The position numbers and the translations under genes were made by a program. Positions 51,357 through 62,210 of a DNA stretch of 64,000 bases are shown one piece after another. The stretch is from Burkholderia oklahomensis C6786 (GTDB lineage Bacteria > Pseudomonadota > Gammaproteobacteria > Burkholderiales > Burkholderiaceae). Each line of letters opens with the position of its first letter. The first letter of the stretch is position 1. The notes under the pieces were generated by a model. The model was not told the DNA's origin. It was given only the letters and a program-made list of their open reading frames with translations, and made no database searches. Where the stretch lies: NCBI RefSeq assembly GCF_000959365.1, contig NZ_CP009556.1, positions 186,001 through 250,000 on the forward strand. The letters are read 5' to 3'.

Positions 51357-54300
51357 AGCCACTTCGTCCGCTCGCCCGGCCGCGAACCTCGACGCGCTGC
51401 TCGCGACGCATTACCCGAACGGCGAGCCGATCGCCGTGATCGGCCACGCATGCCGCTTCCCGGAAGCGGACGACAGCGACGCGTTCTGGCACAACCTGCT
51501 CGCCGGCACCGAATGCAGCCGCCGCTTCACGCGGCAGGCGTTGCTCGACGCGGGTCTCGACGCCGCGACGATCGACGCGCCGAACTTCGTCAACGTCGGC
51601 ACCGTCGTGCGCGACGCCGACGCGTTCGATGCCGCGCTGTTCGGCTATTCCCGTCAGGAAGCCGAATCGATCGACCCGCAGCAGCGCCTCTTCCTGCAGA
51701 TCGTCTGGCACGCGCTCGAGCACGCGGGCTACGCGCCGCGCGACGTCCCGCACCGCACCGGCGTGTTCGGGTCCGCGCGCATCAGCACGTATCCGGGCAG
51801 GGAGCCGCTGCGGATCGCCGAAGTCGCGCAGGTCAAGGGCCTGCAATCGCTGATGGGCAACGACAAGGACTATGTCGCGACGCGCGTCGCGTACAAGCTG
51901 AACCTGCGCGGACCAGCGCTCGCCGTGCAGACCGCGTGCTCGAGCTCGCTCGTCGCGGCGCACCTGGCTTGCGAAAGCCTGCGCGCCGGCGAATGCGACA
52001 TGGCCGTCGCGGGCGGTGCGGCCGTATCGTTTCCGCAGCACGCAGGCTATCTGCATCAGCCGGGCATGATCTTCTCGCCGGACGGCCGCTGCCGGCCGTT
52101 CGACGCCGACGCGCAAGGCACGTTCGCCGGCAACGGCGTCGGCGCGGTCGTGCTGCGGCGGCTCGGCGACGCGCTGCGCGACGGCGATCCCGTCATCGCG
52201 GTGCTGCTCGGCAGCGCGATCAACAACGACGGCGACCGCAAAGTCGGCTACACCGCGCCGTCGGCGGCCGGACAGCGCGATGCGATCCGCGACGCGCTGA
52301 TGCTCGCGGGCGTCGACAGCACGCAGATCGGCCTCGTCGAGGCGCACGGCACCGGCACGCCGCTCGGCGATCCGATCGAGCTCGAAGCGCTACGCGGCGT
52401 CTTTCATCGGGCGGGCGAAGGGCCGCGCTGCGCGCTCGGCTCGGTCAAGAGCAACATCGGGCATCTCGATACGGCGGCCGGCATCGCGAGCCTCCTGAAA
52501 GCCGTGCTCGCCGTCGAGCGGCGCGCGATTCCGCCGAGCCTGCACTTCCGCAAGCCGAATCCGGCGCTCGGCCTCGACGACAGCCCGTTTTACGTGCCCA
52601 CCGAAGCGCAGCCCTGGGACGACGCATCGCGCGTCGCGGGCGTGTCGTCGTTCGGCATCGGCGGCACGAACTGCCATGTGGTCGTCGCGTCGCTGCCGGA
52701 CGCGTTGCGCGCGGCGGCCGGCGGCGACGACCGTGCGCAGCCGGACGCGGGCGCGGCGCTACTGCTGAGCGCGGCGAGCGAGCCGGCGCTGCAACGCCTC
52801 GCGCGCGGCTACGCGGACGCGCTGCGGCATGCGAGCGCGCGCGACTTGCTCCACACCGCGCTGCGCGGGCGGCAGCTCGACCTGCCGCACCGGCTCGCGG
52901 TGCCGTTCTGCGAAGAGACCGTCGCGGCGCTCGACGCATTCGCGCTGGGCGAAGACGATGCGCTCGTCCATCGCGGCAGCGGCGAAGCCGGGCAAATGGT
53001 CTGGCTTTTCACGGGCCAGGGCTCGCACTGGCCCGGCATGGGACAGGCGCTCTATCGGCAATCGCCCGCGTTCGCCGCGTGCCTCGACCGCTGCTTCGCG
53101 GCCTGCGACGGCGAGCTCGACGTCCCGCTGCGCGACGCGATGTTCGGCGAGCGCGGCGATCTGCTCGAACGGATGGACTACGCGCAACCCGCGATCGTCG
53201 CGTTCGAACTCGCGATGGCCGCGCACTGGCACGCACTCGGTCTCGAGCCGCAAATCGTCATCGGTCATTCGGTCGGCGAATACGCGGCCGCGGTCGTCGC
53301 CGGACACTACGAGATCGAGCAGGCGATGCCGCTCGTCCGGCTGCGCGGCGCGCTGATGCAGCGCTGCGCGGAGGGCGCGATGCTCGCCGCGTTCGCATGC
53401 GCCGACGAATTGCTGCCGCTCGCCGGGCAAGCCGGCGTCGACGTCGCCGCGCATAACGGCGGGCGTCATCTCGTGTTCTCCGGCCGTCGCGATGCAGTCG
53501 ACGCGCTCGCCGCCGCGCTCGCCGCGAAAGACATTCGCCACGCGCGGCTCACGGTCCCGGGCGCCGCGCATTCGGCGTTGCTCGATCCGGTGCTCGACGC
53601 GTTCGAACGCGCGGCCGCGCAGCTGCATGCGGCGCCCGGCCGCGTGCAGCTCGTGTCGACGCTGCTCGGCGAGCCGATCGACGCGGATGGGCTCAACGCG
53701 CACGGCTATTGGCGCCGGCACATGCGCGAACCGGTCCGTTACGCCGACGCGGTCCGTCTCGCCATCGCACAAGGCGCGGGCGTGTTTCTCGAACTCGGGC
53801 CCGATGCGCAGCTGACGGGGATCGGCCTGCGCGAGTCGCCTCAACGCGCGCGCTGGATCGCGAGCGCGCGCCGACAGCAGCCCGCGCTCGCTCAAACGCG
53901 GCAAGCGACGCTCGAACTCTATGCGGCGGGTGTCGCGCTGCCGTGGGCGAACGTGCTGCCTTCGTCCGGCCGCAAGCTGCACGCGCCGCGCTATCCGTTC
54001 GATGCCGAACGCTATTGGCGCGATGTGCGGCCGGCGGCCGTCACACCGCCCGCGGCGCACGGCGGCGATATCGACCCGGCGCTCGCCGAAGGCCGCCGGG
54101 TCGCGGCCGCTGCCGCCGCATCGCTCGATCTGCCGCGCCTGCAACGACTCTACGACTGTGTCACGCAGTTGCATGCGATCTACGTCGATCGACTCGTGCG
54201 CCGCTGCATCGGCGAGCGCTTCGACGAGGGCGCGACCGCGCTCGACATCCTGCGCGCGGGCCGTCTGCTGCCGCGCCATCGCCAGTTGCTCGTGCGGCTC

Positions 54301-57300
54301 TTGAATGCGTGCGTCGAAGACGGCTACTACCGCCGCGACGACGACCGCTACGCGCCCGCGCTCGCGGTGCCCCACGCGGAACGCGACGCGCTGCTGCACA
54401 TCCTGCGCGACTGCTGCGAAGGCTTCGACGTGATCGCCGACACCGTCGCGCGCGCGGGAGACAGCCTGCACGCGATGATGAGCGGCGACATCGAACCGGT
54501 CGCGGTGATCTTCCCGGACAGCGCGTCGAGCGGTGTCGAAGTGCTGTATCAGGAATTCAGCTTCGGGCGCTATTTCAACCAGATCGCCGCGGGCGTCGTC
54601 GCGGGGCTCGTCCGCGAGCGGCAGACGAACCGTCGCCGGCACCGCCCGTTCCGGATTCTCGAAGTCGGCGGCGGCACCGGCGGCACGACCGCGTGGCTGC
54701 TGCCGGAACTCGGCGGCGAGCCGAACGTCCGCTACGACTTCACCGACATCTCGCCGATCTTCACGCGGCGCGCCGAGCAGAAATTCGCCGCTCACGAATG
54801 CGTCGATTATCGCGTGTTCGATCTGCAAAAAGACGCGCAAGCGCAAGGCTTCGAAGCGGGCGCATACGACCTGATCGTCGCGGCTAACGTGATCCATGCG
54901 ACGCAGCACGTCGGCCGCACGCTCGCGAACCTCGCGCCGCTGCTGAAGCCGGGCGGCCGTCTGCTGATGCGCGAGATCACGCGGCCGATGCGCCTCTTCG
55001 ATTTCGTATTCGGCCCGCTCGTGCTGCCGCTGCACGACGAGGATGCGCGCGGCGGCGAGCTGTTCCTGTCGACCGCGCGCTGGAAGGAACAATGCATCGC
55101 GGCGGGCTTCGAGCGCATCGACTGGCTGCCGGACGACGGCGCGCCGACGTCGGGCATCAGCGAGCACATCGTGCTCGCGTCCGCGCCGGGCCGCTCGTCG
55201 GGCGTCGCGCCGTGGCTCGCCGACGACGCCGATCCGCTGCTCGGTCAGCCGCTCACCGACGATGGCGTGTATCTCGCCGACTGGTCCGATTGCGCGGGCC
55301 AGCGCGAGGCTTGGCAGCAACGGCTCGCGCGCAGCGGCGCGGAACTGGCGAGCCGCCACGGCGGCGGCCGGACGGCGCCGACGATTCGCGCGCCCGAGCG
55401 CGCGCCTGCGTGGCTGACGCTCGTGCGCCTGCGCTGGTGCGCCAGTCCGTTCGACGCGGCGCGGATCGCGCTCGACGCGCGCGACAAAACCGGCGCGTGG
55501 CGGCCGCTCGACGCCGATTCCACCGAAGGCGGCCTGCCCGCGCCGCTGCCTGCGCGCGATACGCATTACGGCTGGCAGTGGCGGCCCGTGTCCGATGCGT
55601 CGCCTAATGCGAACGGCATCGCGTTGCACGCCGAGTCGGCGTCGTTCGCCGACGCGCTGCGCGACGCGGGCGTGCCGATCGCGCCGCACGCGGATCGCCG
55701 ATTGTTCGTGCTCGATCCGGATGAAAAGCCGCTACAGGCGATCGCGTCGGCGTTGCTCGCCGCGCTGTCCGATGCAAGCCGCGCGCCGCTCGTCGTGGTG
55801 ACCCGCGGCGCATGGAAGGTCCACGCCGACGATCTCGTCGACCCCGCGCATCGCGCCGCCTGGGGGCTGCTGCGCGTCGCGGCCGCCGAACGGCCGGACC
55901 GCGTGCTCGCCGCGATCGACCTGCATCCGGCCGCTGCGTGGCGCGATCTGCTGCCGGCGCTCGATACGCTCGGCAGCGGCGCTCGCTGGCTCGCGGTCCG
56001 CGACGGCCGCGCGCATGCGCCATCGCTCGCGGCGGAACCATACGTCGCGCCCGCGCTGCCCGCCGGCGCGCTCGCCAGCGAACGCTGGCACGTCGTCACC
56101 GGCGCGTTCGGCGGCCTCGGCCGACTGAGCGTGCGCTGGCTCGCGCGCCACGGCGCGCGCCGCATCGCGCTCGTCGCGCCTCGCGCTCATGACGGCTGGT
56201 CCGCGTTCCAGCATGAAGTCGAAGCGCATCATGCATGCGAATTGCGCTGGGTGCGTTGCGACGTCGCCGAGCCCGCGCAGTTGACAGCGGCGCTGCAAGC
56301 GCTGCACGCGGATGGCGGCGTCGCGGGCGCGATCCATGCGGCCGGCGTCCTCGACGACGCGCCGCTCGCCACGCTCGACGCCGAACGCATCGCGCCCGTG
56401 CTTGCGCTGAAGGCCGACGCGGCGCGCGTGCTGCGCGACTGGCTCGGCGCGCACGACGCGCGCTATCTGCTTTTCTATTCGTCGGCGGCCGCCGCGCTCG
56501 GCGCGCCGGGACAAGGCGCGCACGCGTTCGCGAGCGCCTATCTCGACGGGCTCGCCGAAGCGCACGCAAGCGGCGAAGCGCCGGCGGTGATCTCCATCGC
56601 GTGGGGCGCATGGGGCGAAGCCGGACGCGCGGCCGAGCCCGCATTGCAACACAAGCTCGCGGAAAGCGGGATGGGCGTGCTGTCGAGCGCGGAAGGCCTG
56701 TGGCATCTGGAACAGGCCGTGATGCGCGGCGCGCCATACCGGCTCGCGATGCGCGTGCAGCGCGAGCGCCTCGACACCGGCCGCCGCGCGCTATTCGACG
56801 CTGGCGCCGATACGCCATCCGCGCGGCTCGTGCGCTCGCCGGCGGCGGCCTCCTCCGCCGCTTCGGCGTCGGCGGCCACCGCTGCGGCCCCCCCCGCCGC
56901 GCGCCCCGATCCGCGCGATGCCGATGCCGTCTGCCAATGGTTGACGGCTCGCATCGCCGCGCAGTTGAAGCTCGACGATCTCGCTCAACTCACGCCGAAA
57001 CGCGATCTGCTGAAGCTCGGCCTCGATTCGCTGCTGTTCCTCGAATTGCGGAGCGCGGTCGAATCGCAGCTCGGCGTCAAGCTCGACGCCGAGCGCGCGT
57101 ATCGCGACATGACGGTCGCCGGAATCGGCCGGCTGATTGTCGAATCCGCGCCCGCCGACGCCGGCGCGCCCGCTTCGGACGCCGGCGCGCTCATCCACGA
57201 TCCCGCGAACCGCTTCGAGCCGTTCCCGTTGACGCCGATCCAGCACGCGTACTGGCTCGGCCGCACCGATCTGATCGCCTACGGCGGCGTCGCGTGTCAC

Positions 57301-60300
57301 GTGCTGTTCGAATGGGACATGCGGCACGACACGTTCGACCTCGCACGCTTCGAGGCCGCCTGGAACGCGCTCGTCGCGCGTCACGACATGCTGCGGATGA
57401 TCGTCGATTCAGACGGCCGCCAGCGCATCCTGCGCGACGTGCCCGCCTACCGGCCGCGGCGGCACGATCTGAAGCGCCTCGCCGCCGACGAACAGGCGCG
57501 CGCGCTCGAACACACCCGCGACGAACTGTCGTACCGTGTGCTTCCCGCCGACCGCTGGCCGCTGTTCGAGCTCGTCGTGACCGATCTCGACGATGCGCGC
57601 TACCGGCTCCACATGAACCTCGACCTGCTGCTGTTCGACGTGCAGAGCTTCAAGGTGATGATGGACGACCTCGCGCGCGCCTATCGCGGCGCGGCGCTCG
57701 AACCGCTGCAGATCACGTTCCGCGACTACGTGCTCGCCGATCAGGCGCGCCGCGACGCGCCCGACTGGCAGGCATCGTGGCGCTACTGGCAACGCACGCT
57801 CCCCCAGTTACCGCCCGCGCCCTTGCTGCCGCTCGACCCCGAACGCGCCGGCCGCGCGCGGCCCCGCTTCACCACATATCAGGCGCGCCTCGAACGCGCG
57901 GACTGGGACAAGCTCAAACGCGAATGGCAGCGCTGGGGCGCGACGCCGTCGGCCGCGCTGCTCGCGCTCTTCGCCCACACGCTCGAACGCTGGAGCCGGC
58001 ATCCGGATTTCACGCTGAACCTGACGTTCTTCAATCGGCGTCCCGATCATCCGCAGGTCTCGCAACTGATCGGCGATTTCACGTCGGTGCTGCTGATCGA
58101 CTTCGCGCTGAACGGCGCACCGACGCTGCGCGACACGATCGAGCGCACGCAGGAACGGCTCTGGCAGCGCCTCGCGCACAGCCAGGTCAACGGCGTCGAG
58201 CTGATGCGCGAGCTGTCGCGCGGCCGCGCGCACGATCCTCGCCGGCCGCTGATGCCGGTCGTGTTCACGAGCATGCTGGGGATGTCGCTCGACGGCCTGA
58301 GCATCGATCAGGCGATGACGAGCCTGTTCGGCGAGCCGGTCCACGTGTTCACTCAGACGCCGCAGGTCTGGCTCGATCATCAGGTGATGGAAGTCGACGG
58401 CGATCTCGTGTTCAGTTGGTACTGCATGGACGACGTGCTCGCACACGGCGCCGCGCAGGCGATGTTCGACGATTATCGATGCCTGCTGCGCGGAATCGCC
58501 GCGCAACCGGAACGGATGATGCAGCCCGGGCTCGCGAAGCTGCGCGACGACGGCGCATGGGCGGATTTCGCGCGTCGTCGCTGGCCGCTGCGTGCCGACG
58601 ATGCGTGCATGGATCTGCGCGACATCGAAGACCTGCTGCGCGCGCAGGACGGCGTATCCGATGCCGACGCGACGCTCGCCGAAGACGGTCGCGCGCTCGA
58701 CATCGTCGTGTCGGCTGCCGGGGCGCGGGTCGCGCCGCCGCCCGAGATCGACGCGCCGCTGACCCTGACGTCTCCGCTGCCGATGCTCGACGCGTCGCAG
58801 CTCACGGAAATCGATGCGACATGGCACTGGCTCGAAGCACGCGCGCTGCGCGGCATCGCCCGGACGCTGCATCGCCACGGCCTGTTCGCGCAGGCCGGGC
58901 AACGCCACGATCTCGACGAAGTGCAGTCGCGCCTGCGCGCGCGGCCGCAGTATCGCCGGCTCGCGCGGCAATGGCTGCTCGCGCTGGCCGAGCGCGGCTG
59001 GCTACGCCGCGAAGGCGACGCGTTCGTCGGCGAACGTGCGCTCGATACGGTTCCCGATCCGGCCGAGGCGCTACCGCAAGCCGGCTGGAGCCGCACGCTC
59101 GGTGCCTATCTGGACACGTGCATCGCGCGTCACGATGCGCTGTTCGACGGCACGCAAGCGCCGCTCGCGCTGCTGTTCGACGACGACGATGCGGTCACCC
59201 GCGCGCTGTACAGCGACAATCCGGCGATCGACTGCCTGAATCGCAGCGCCGCGCAGATCGCGCGCGCGCTCGGCGAGCGTTCGGGCGGGCTGCGTGTGCT
59301 CGAAGTCGGCGCCGGCACCGCCGCGACGACGCGCCACCTCGTGCCGGCGCTCGACGGTCGGCTGCACAGCTACCGCTTCACCGATGTGTCGACGCTGTTC
59401 CTCGACGCCGCCCGCGAACGCTTTGCCGGCCACGCGAAGCTCGACTACGCGCGCTTCGACATCAACGCGCCCGTCGATTTCGATACGCATCCGGAAGCAG
59501 GCTACGACGTCGTCGTCGCGGTCAACGTACTGCACGACGCGAGCGACGTCGTGCGATCGCTGCGCCGCCTCGGGCAATTGCTGAGACCGGGCGGCCGCCT
59601 GTTGATGATCGAGGCGACCGAGCGCGACAGCGCGCTGCAGATGGCGAGCATCGGCTTCATCGAAGGCCTGAACGGCTACGACGATTTCCGCACGGCCGAC
59701 GACAAGCCGATGCTCGATCTGCCGACGTGGCGCGACGCGCTCGGGCAGGCGGGCTTCGCGGTCGAACTCGCGTGGCCGGAGCAGAAGTGCAGCCCGCTGC
59801 GTCAACACCTGGTGCTCGCACGCGCGGCGCACGTCGGCCGGCTCGATCTCGGGGTGCTCGAACGCGGCCTGCACGCACGCTACGGCGATGCGCTGCCGCC
59901 GGTGCGCATCCGGCAATGCGAGCGCATCGATCGACATGCGGACCGCCACGTGGCGCAGCGCGACGAATCGAACGAAGGCGCGTCGAGCCGCGCGGCTCGC
60001 GCGTCGCACTCGTCGATTGGGCCTGTCGCGCCCGTTGCGCCGCCGCGCGATCCGGAAGCACAAGCCGCGCTCGAAGGCCGCATCGGCGCGGTGTGGCAGG
60101 CGCTGCTGAAGTGCCCGGTTCATCGCGACAGCGATTTCTTCCAATGCGGCGGCGACAGTCTGATCGCGACGCGAATGATCGCGCAGCTCAATCGCGACGG
60201 CATGCGCGGCGCGAGTCTGCAGGCGCTCTTCGCCGAACCGACGCTCGGCGCGTTCTGCGCGACGCTGAACGCGCCGCCCGCGTCCGAAGCGGCAGCCGAT

Positions 60301-61095
60301 GCGGGCGACTGCCTGGTGGCGCTCGCCGAAGGGTGCGATCCGGCGCGTGTGTTCATGTTCCACGCGTCCGACGGCGAGCTCGCCGCATACGTGCCGCTCG
60401 CGCGGCATCTGGACTGCCGCGTTCACGGCTTGCGCGTGACGGACGCGACGCTGCCCGACGATCTCGGCGCGCTCGCCGATCGCTACGTGCAAGCCATCCG
60501 CACGTTGCAGCCGCATGGGCCGTATACGTTGATCGGGTGGTCCTATGGCGCATCCGTCGCCGCCGAGGCCGCGCGCTTGCTGCACGAGCGCGGCGAGACG
60601 GTCGAACTCGCACTGCTCGATCCCGTCTGCCGCGTCGATTTCGATCATGCCGATCGCGCGTCGCTGCTGCGTCTGCTTGCACAAGGACGCGCCGTCGTGC
60701 CGCTGCCCGACGACCTCGAACAGCTCGACGCCGACGAGCAGACCGCGTGCTTCGCCCGCGCCGCGCAAACGGCCGGGCTGCTGCCGGAGCGCACGAGCGC
60801 CGCCGATGCGCAGCGCTGGCTGACGCGCATCGGCGACCTGCTCGGCCTGCTCGCGCGCCACCACGCGCCCGCCCCGCTGCCGATCCGCTGCCTGTGGATC
60901 GCCGCCGCGCACCGCCCGTCCCGCTGGCAACCGGCCGAACTCGACTGGCAGGGCTGGGACGCGCACGCGGAACGCCACACGCTCGACGCAGACCATTGGA
61001 CGCTCGTGATGGACGACGCACGAGCACAGAACGTCGCCGCCCTGTTCCGGCAGTGGCGCGACAACCATCGCCGCCCGCAGGAGAAAGTCGCATGA
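51349..61095 (+). CDS. irp1: HMWP1-like PKS/NRPS hybrid (KS-AT-MT-KR-ACP-Cy-MT-PCP-TE)
   Basis: The 3,248-residue megasynthase has these domains: ketosynthase (about 20-450; TACSSSL Cys197, EAHGTGTPLGD His333), acyltransferase (GHSVGEY Ser641), C-methyltransferase (EVGGGTGG about 1105), ketoreductase (GAFGGLGRLS about 1585) and ACP (LGLDSLL Ser1894). Then come cyclisation (from about 1959; DLLLFD about 2091), a second methyltransferase (EVGAGTAAT about 2651), PCP (CGGDSLI Ser2937) and thioesterase (GWSYG Ser3065). The order is exactly that of yersiniabactin HMWP1, which adds a dimethylated malonyl unit, a third methylated thiazoline and releases the product. It is about 85 residues longer than the Yersinia protein, mainly in Ala-rich linkers (for example about residues 1830-1865) between KR and ACP. 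Confidence 0.93.
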   Translation: MDKATSSARPAANLDALLATHYPNGEPIAVIGHACRFPEADDSDAFWHNLLAGTECSRRFTRQALLDAGLDAATIDAPNFVNVGTVVRDADAFDAALFGYSRQEAESIDPQQRLFLQIVWHALEHAGYAPRDVPHRTGVFGSARISTYPGREPLRIAEVAQVKGLQSLMGNDKDYVATRVAYKLNLRGPALAVQTACSSSLVAAHLACESLRAGECDMAVAGGAAVSFPQHAGYLHQPGMIFSPDGRCRPFDADAQGTFAGNGVGAVVLRRLGDALRDGDPVIAVLLGSAINNDGDRKVGYTAPSAAGQRDAIRDALMLAGVDSTQIGLVEAHGTGTPLGDPIELEALRGVFHRAGEGPRCALGSVKSNIGHLDTAAGIASLLKAVLAVERRAIPPSLHFRKPNPALGLDDSPFYVPTEAQPWDDASRVAGVSSFGIGGTNCHVVVASLPDALRAAAGGDDRAQPDAGAALLLSAASEPALQRLARGYADALRHASARDLLHTALRGRQLDLPHRLAVPFCEETVAALDAFALGEDDALVHRGSGEAGQMVWLFTGQGSHWPGMGQALYRQSPAFAACLDRCFAACDGELDVPLRDAMFGERGDLLERMDYAQPAIVAFELAMAAHWHALGLEPQIVIGHSVGEYAAAVVAGHYEIEQAMPLVRLRGALMQRCAEGAMLAAFACADELLPLAGQAGVDVAAHNGGRHLVFSGRRDAVDALAAALAAKDIRHARLTVPGAAHSALLDPVLDAFERAAAQLHAAPGRVQLVSTLLGEPIDADGLNAHGYWRRHMREPVRYADAVRLAIAQGAGVFLELGPDAQLTGIGLRESPQRARWIASARRQQPALAQTRQATLELYAAGVALPWANVLPSSGRKLHAPRYPFDAERYWRDVRPAAVTPPAAHGGDIDPALAEGRRVAAAAAASLDLPRLQRLYDCVTQLHAIYVDRLVRRCIGERFDEGATALDILRAGRLLPRHRQLLVRLLNACVEDGYYRRDDDRYAPALAVPHAERDALLHILRDCCEGFDVIADTVARAGDSLHAMMSGDIEPVAVIFPDSASSGVEVLYQEFSFGRYFNQIAAGVVAGLVRERQTNRRRHRPFRILEVGGGTGGTTAWLLPELGGEPNVRYDFTDISPIFTRRAEQKFAAHECVDYRVFDLQKDAQAQGFEAGAYDLIVAANVIHATQHVGRTLANLAPLLKPGGRLLMREITRPMRLFDFVFGPLVLPLHDEDARGGELFLSTARWKEQCIAAGFERIDWLPDDGAPTSGISEHIVLASAPGRSSGVAPWLADDADPLLGQPLTDDGVYLADWSDCAGQREAWQQRLARSGAELASRHGGGRTAPTIRAPERAPAWLTLVRLRWCASPFDAARIALDARDKTGAWRPLDADSTEGGLPAPLPARDTHYGWQWRPVSDASPNANGIALHAESASFADALRDAGVPIAPHADRRLFVLDPDEKPLQAIASALLAALSDASRAPLVVVTRGAWKVHADDLVDPAHRAAWGLLRVAAAERPDRVLAAIDLHPAAAWRDLLPALDTLGSGARWLAVRDGRAHAPSLAAEPYVAPALPAGALASERWHVVTGAFGGLGRLSVRWLARHGARRIALVAPRAHDGWSAFQHEVEAHHACELRWVRCDVAEPAQLTAALQALHADGGVAGAIHAAGVLDDAPLATLDAERIAPVLALKADAARVLRDWLGAHDARYLLFYSSAAAALGAPGQGAHAFASAYLDGLAEAHASGEAPAVISIAWGAWGEAGRAAEPALQHKLAESGMGVLSSAEGLWHLEQAVMRGAPYRLAMRVQRERLDTGRRALFDAGADTPSARLVRSPAAASSAASASAATAAAPPAARPDPRDADAVCQWLTARIAAQLKLDDLAQLTPKRDLLKLGLDSLLFLELRSAVESQLGVKLDAERAYRDMTVAGIGRLIVESAPADAGAPASDAGALIHDPANRFEPFPLTPIQHAYWLGRTDLIAYGGVACHVLFEWDMRHDTFDLARFEAAWNALVARHDMLRMIVDSDGRQRILRDVPAYRPRRHDLKRLAADEQARALEHTRDELSYRVLPADRWPLFELVVTDLDDARYRLHMNLDLLLFDVQSFKVMMDDLARAYRGAALEPLQITFRDYVLADQARRDAPDWQASWRYWQRTLPQLPPAPLLPLDPERAGRARPRFTTYQARLERADWDKLKREWQRWGATPSAALLALFAHTLERWSRHPDFTLNLTFFNRRPDHPQVSQLIGDFTSVLLIDFALNGAPTLRDTIERTQERLWQRLAHSQVNGVELMRELSRGRAHDPRRPLMPVVFTSMLGMSLDGLSIDQAMTSLFGEPVHVFTQTPQVWLDHQVMEVDGDLVFSWYCMDDVLAHGAAQAMFDDYRCLLRGIAAQPERMMQPGLAKLRDDGAWADFARRRWPLRADDACMDLRDIEDLLRAQDGVSDADATLAEDGRALDIVVSAAGARVAPPPEIDAPLTLTSPLPMLDASQLTEIDATWHWLEARALRGIARTLHRHGLFAQAGQRHDLDEVQSRLRARPQYRRLARQWLLALAERGWLRREGDAFVGERALDTVPDPAEALPQAGWSRTLGAYLDTCIARHDALFDGTQAPLALLFDDDDAVTRALYSDNPAIDCLNRSAAQIARALGERSGGLRVLEVGAGTAATTRHLVPALDGRLHSYRFTDVSTLFLDAARERFAGHAKLDYARFDINAPVDFDTHPEAGYDVVVAVNVLHDASDVVRSLRRLGQLLRPGGRLLMIEATERDSALQMASIGFIEGLNGYDDFRTADDKPMLDLPTWRDALGQAGFAVELAWPEQKCSPLRQHLVLARAAHVGRLDLGVLERGLHARYGDALPPVRIRQCERIDRHADRHVAQRDESNEGASSRAARASHSSIGPVAPVAPPRDPEAQAALEGRIGAVWQALLKCPVHRDSDFFQCGGDSLIATRMIAQLNRDGMRGASLQALFAEPTLGAFCATLNAPPASEAAADAGDCLVALAEGCDPARVFMFHASDGELAAYVPLARHLDCRVHGLRVTDATLPDDLGALADRYVQAIRTLQPHGPYTLIGWSYGASVAAEAARLLHERGETVELALLDPVCRVDFDHADRASLLRLLAQGRAVVPLPDDLEQLDADEQTACFARAAQTAGLLPERTSAADAQRWLTRIGDLLGLLARHHAPAPLPIRCLWIAAAHRPSRWQPAELDWQGWDAHAERHTLDADHWTLVMDDARAQNVAALFRQWRDNHRRPQEKVA

Positions 61096-62210
61096 AACCT
61101 CTCAACACGCGCAACAGGCGCGTACTCGTCGCCGGCGCAAAATTCGGCGAAATCTATCTGAATGCGTTCCTCGCGCCGCAGCCGGGGCTCGAGCTCGCGG
61201 GACTCCTCGCGAACGGCAGCCCGCGCGCGCGGCAACTGGCTCACGCGTTCGGCATTCCGCTCTACACGTCGATCGACGACGTGCCCGGCGACATCGACAT
61301 CGCATGCGTGGTCGTCCGCTCGACGGTCGTCGGCGGCGCCGGCACGTCGCTCGCGCAGGCATTCCTCGAACGCGGCGCGCACGTCGTGCAGGAGCATCCG
61401 CTGCATCCGGACGACGTCGCCCGCCTGCAGCAGCTCGCCACGCAACGCGAGCGCGCCTATTGGGTCAACAGCTTCTATGCGCACACGCCGGCCGGCCGCT
61501 GCTGGATCGATCGCGCTCGGCGCGTGCGGCGCGCGCTCGGCGGCGATCACGCGCACTTCGCGCATCTCGCGACGAGCCGACAGTTGCTCTACTCGTCGCT
61601 CGATATGCTGCTGCAGGCGAGCGGCGCCGTCGACGCGACGGTCGACGCCGCGGGCGACGACGATCCCGCGTTCCACGCGCTGCGAGTCGGTCTGCCCGGC
61701 TGCCGCGCGACGCTGCGTCTGCAGACCTATCTCGATCCCGACGATCCCGATCTGCACAGCCTCGCGATGCATCAGCTCACGCTCGGCTGGCCTTCCGGCT
61801 ATCTGTCGCTCGACGCGAGCTACGGCCCGGTCGTCTGGACCGCCGCGCTATACGACCCGCGGCATCGCGACGGCAATCGCAGCGCGTACCGGACGACGGG
61901 CGCCGAAAGCGCGCATCTCGATCGGCCGCCCGCCCTGCCGCTGCATCCCGCGCCGGCAAGCTGGCGCGACGCGCTCGAAGTCGACGGCCCCGCGGGCGTC
62001 GCGCACGTGCTGCACGCGCTGCGCCGGCATCTCGACGGCGCGGCGGCGCCCACCGCGTTCGATCCCGCCTATCAGCTCGCGCTCGCCCGCGTCTGGCAAA
62101 AGACACTGCAATGCGCGGGCCCCGCGCGCGAGCGCCGCGTCGCGCCGCCGCCGGCGATCGACCCGCGCACGCTCGTCGACGCCGCGCCCGACGAACAGGT
62201 GGCGGCATGA
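61092..62210 (+). CDS. ybtU: Thiazolinyl imine reductase, YbtU/Irp3-like
   Basis: The 372-residue Rossmann-fold oxidoreductase has an N-terminal nucleotide-binding segment RRVLVAGAKFGEIYLNAFLA and the second strand LELAGLLANGSPRARQLAHA. The conserved active region is ERGAHVVQEHPLHPDDVARL and YWVNSFYAHTPAGRCWIDRA. It reduces the middle thiazoline of the enzyme-bound intermediate to thiazolidine with NADPH, acting on HMWP1/2-bound chains. The length is near that of Irp3 (about 365). It overlaps the PKS stop and the thioesterase start by 4 bp each. Presence of this gene separates the product from thiazoline-only siderophores such as the ulbactins or aeruginoic acid. Confidence 0.9.
   Translation: MKPLNTRNRRVLVAGAKFGEIYLNAFLAPQPGLELAGLLANGSPRARQLAHAFGIPLYTSIDDVPGDIDIACVVVRSTVVGGAGTSLAQAFLERGAHVVQEHPLHPDDVARLQQLATQRERAYWVNSFYAHTPAGRCWIDRARRVRRALGGDHAHFAHLATSRQLLYSSLDMLLQASGAVDATVDAAGDDDPAFHALRVGLPGCRATLRLQTYLDPDDPDLHSLAMHQLTLGWPSGYLSLDASYGPVVWTAALYDPRHRDGNRSAYRTTGAESAHLDRPPALPLHPAPASWRDALEVDGPAGVAHVLHALRRHLDGAAAPTAFDPAYQLALARVWQKTLQCAGPARERRVAPPPAIDPRTLVDAAPDEQVAA

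Noticed and set aside
51450..62210. Very long plus-strand frames in the second and third phases of the PKS gene
   Set aside because: They are Arg-rich shadows of the megasynthase; only their ends (the reductase and thioesterase genes) are real and are listed separately.
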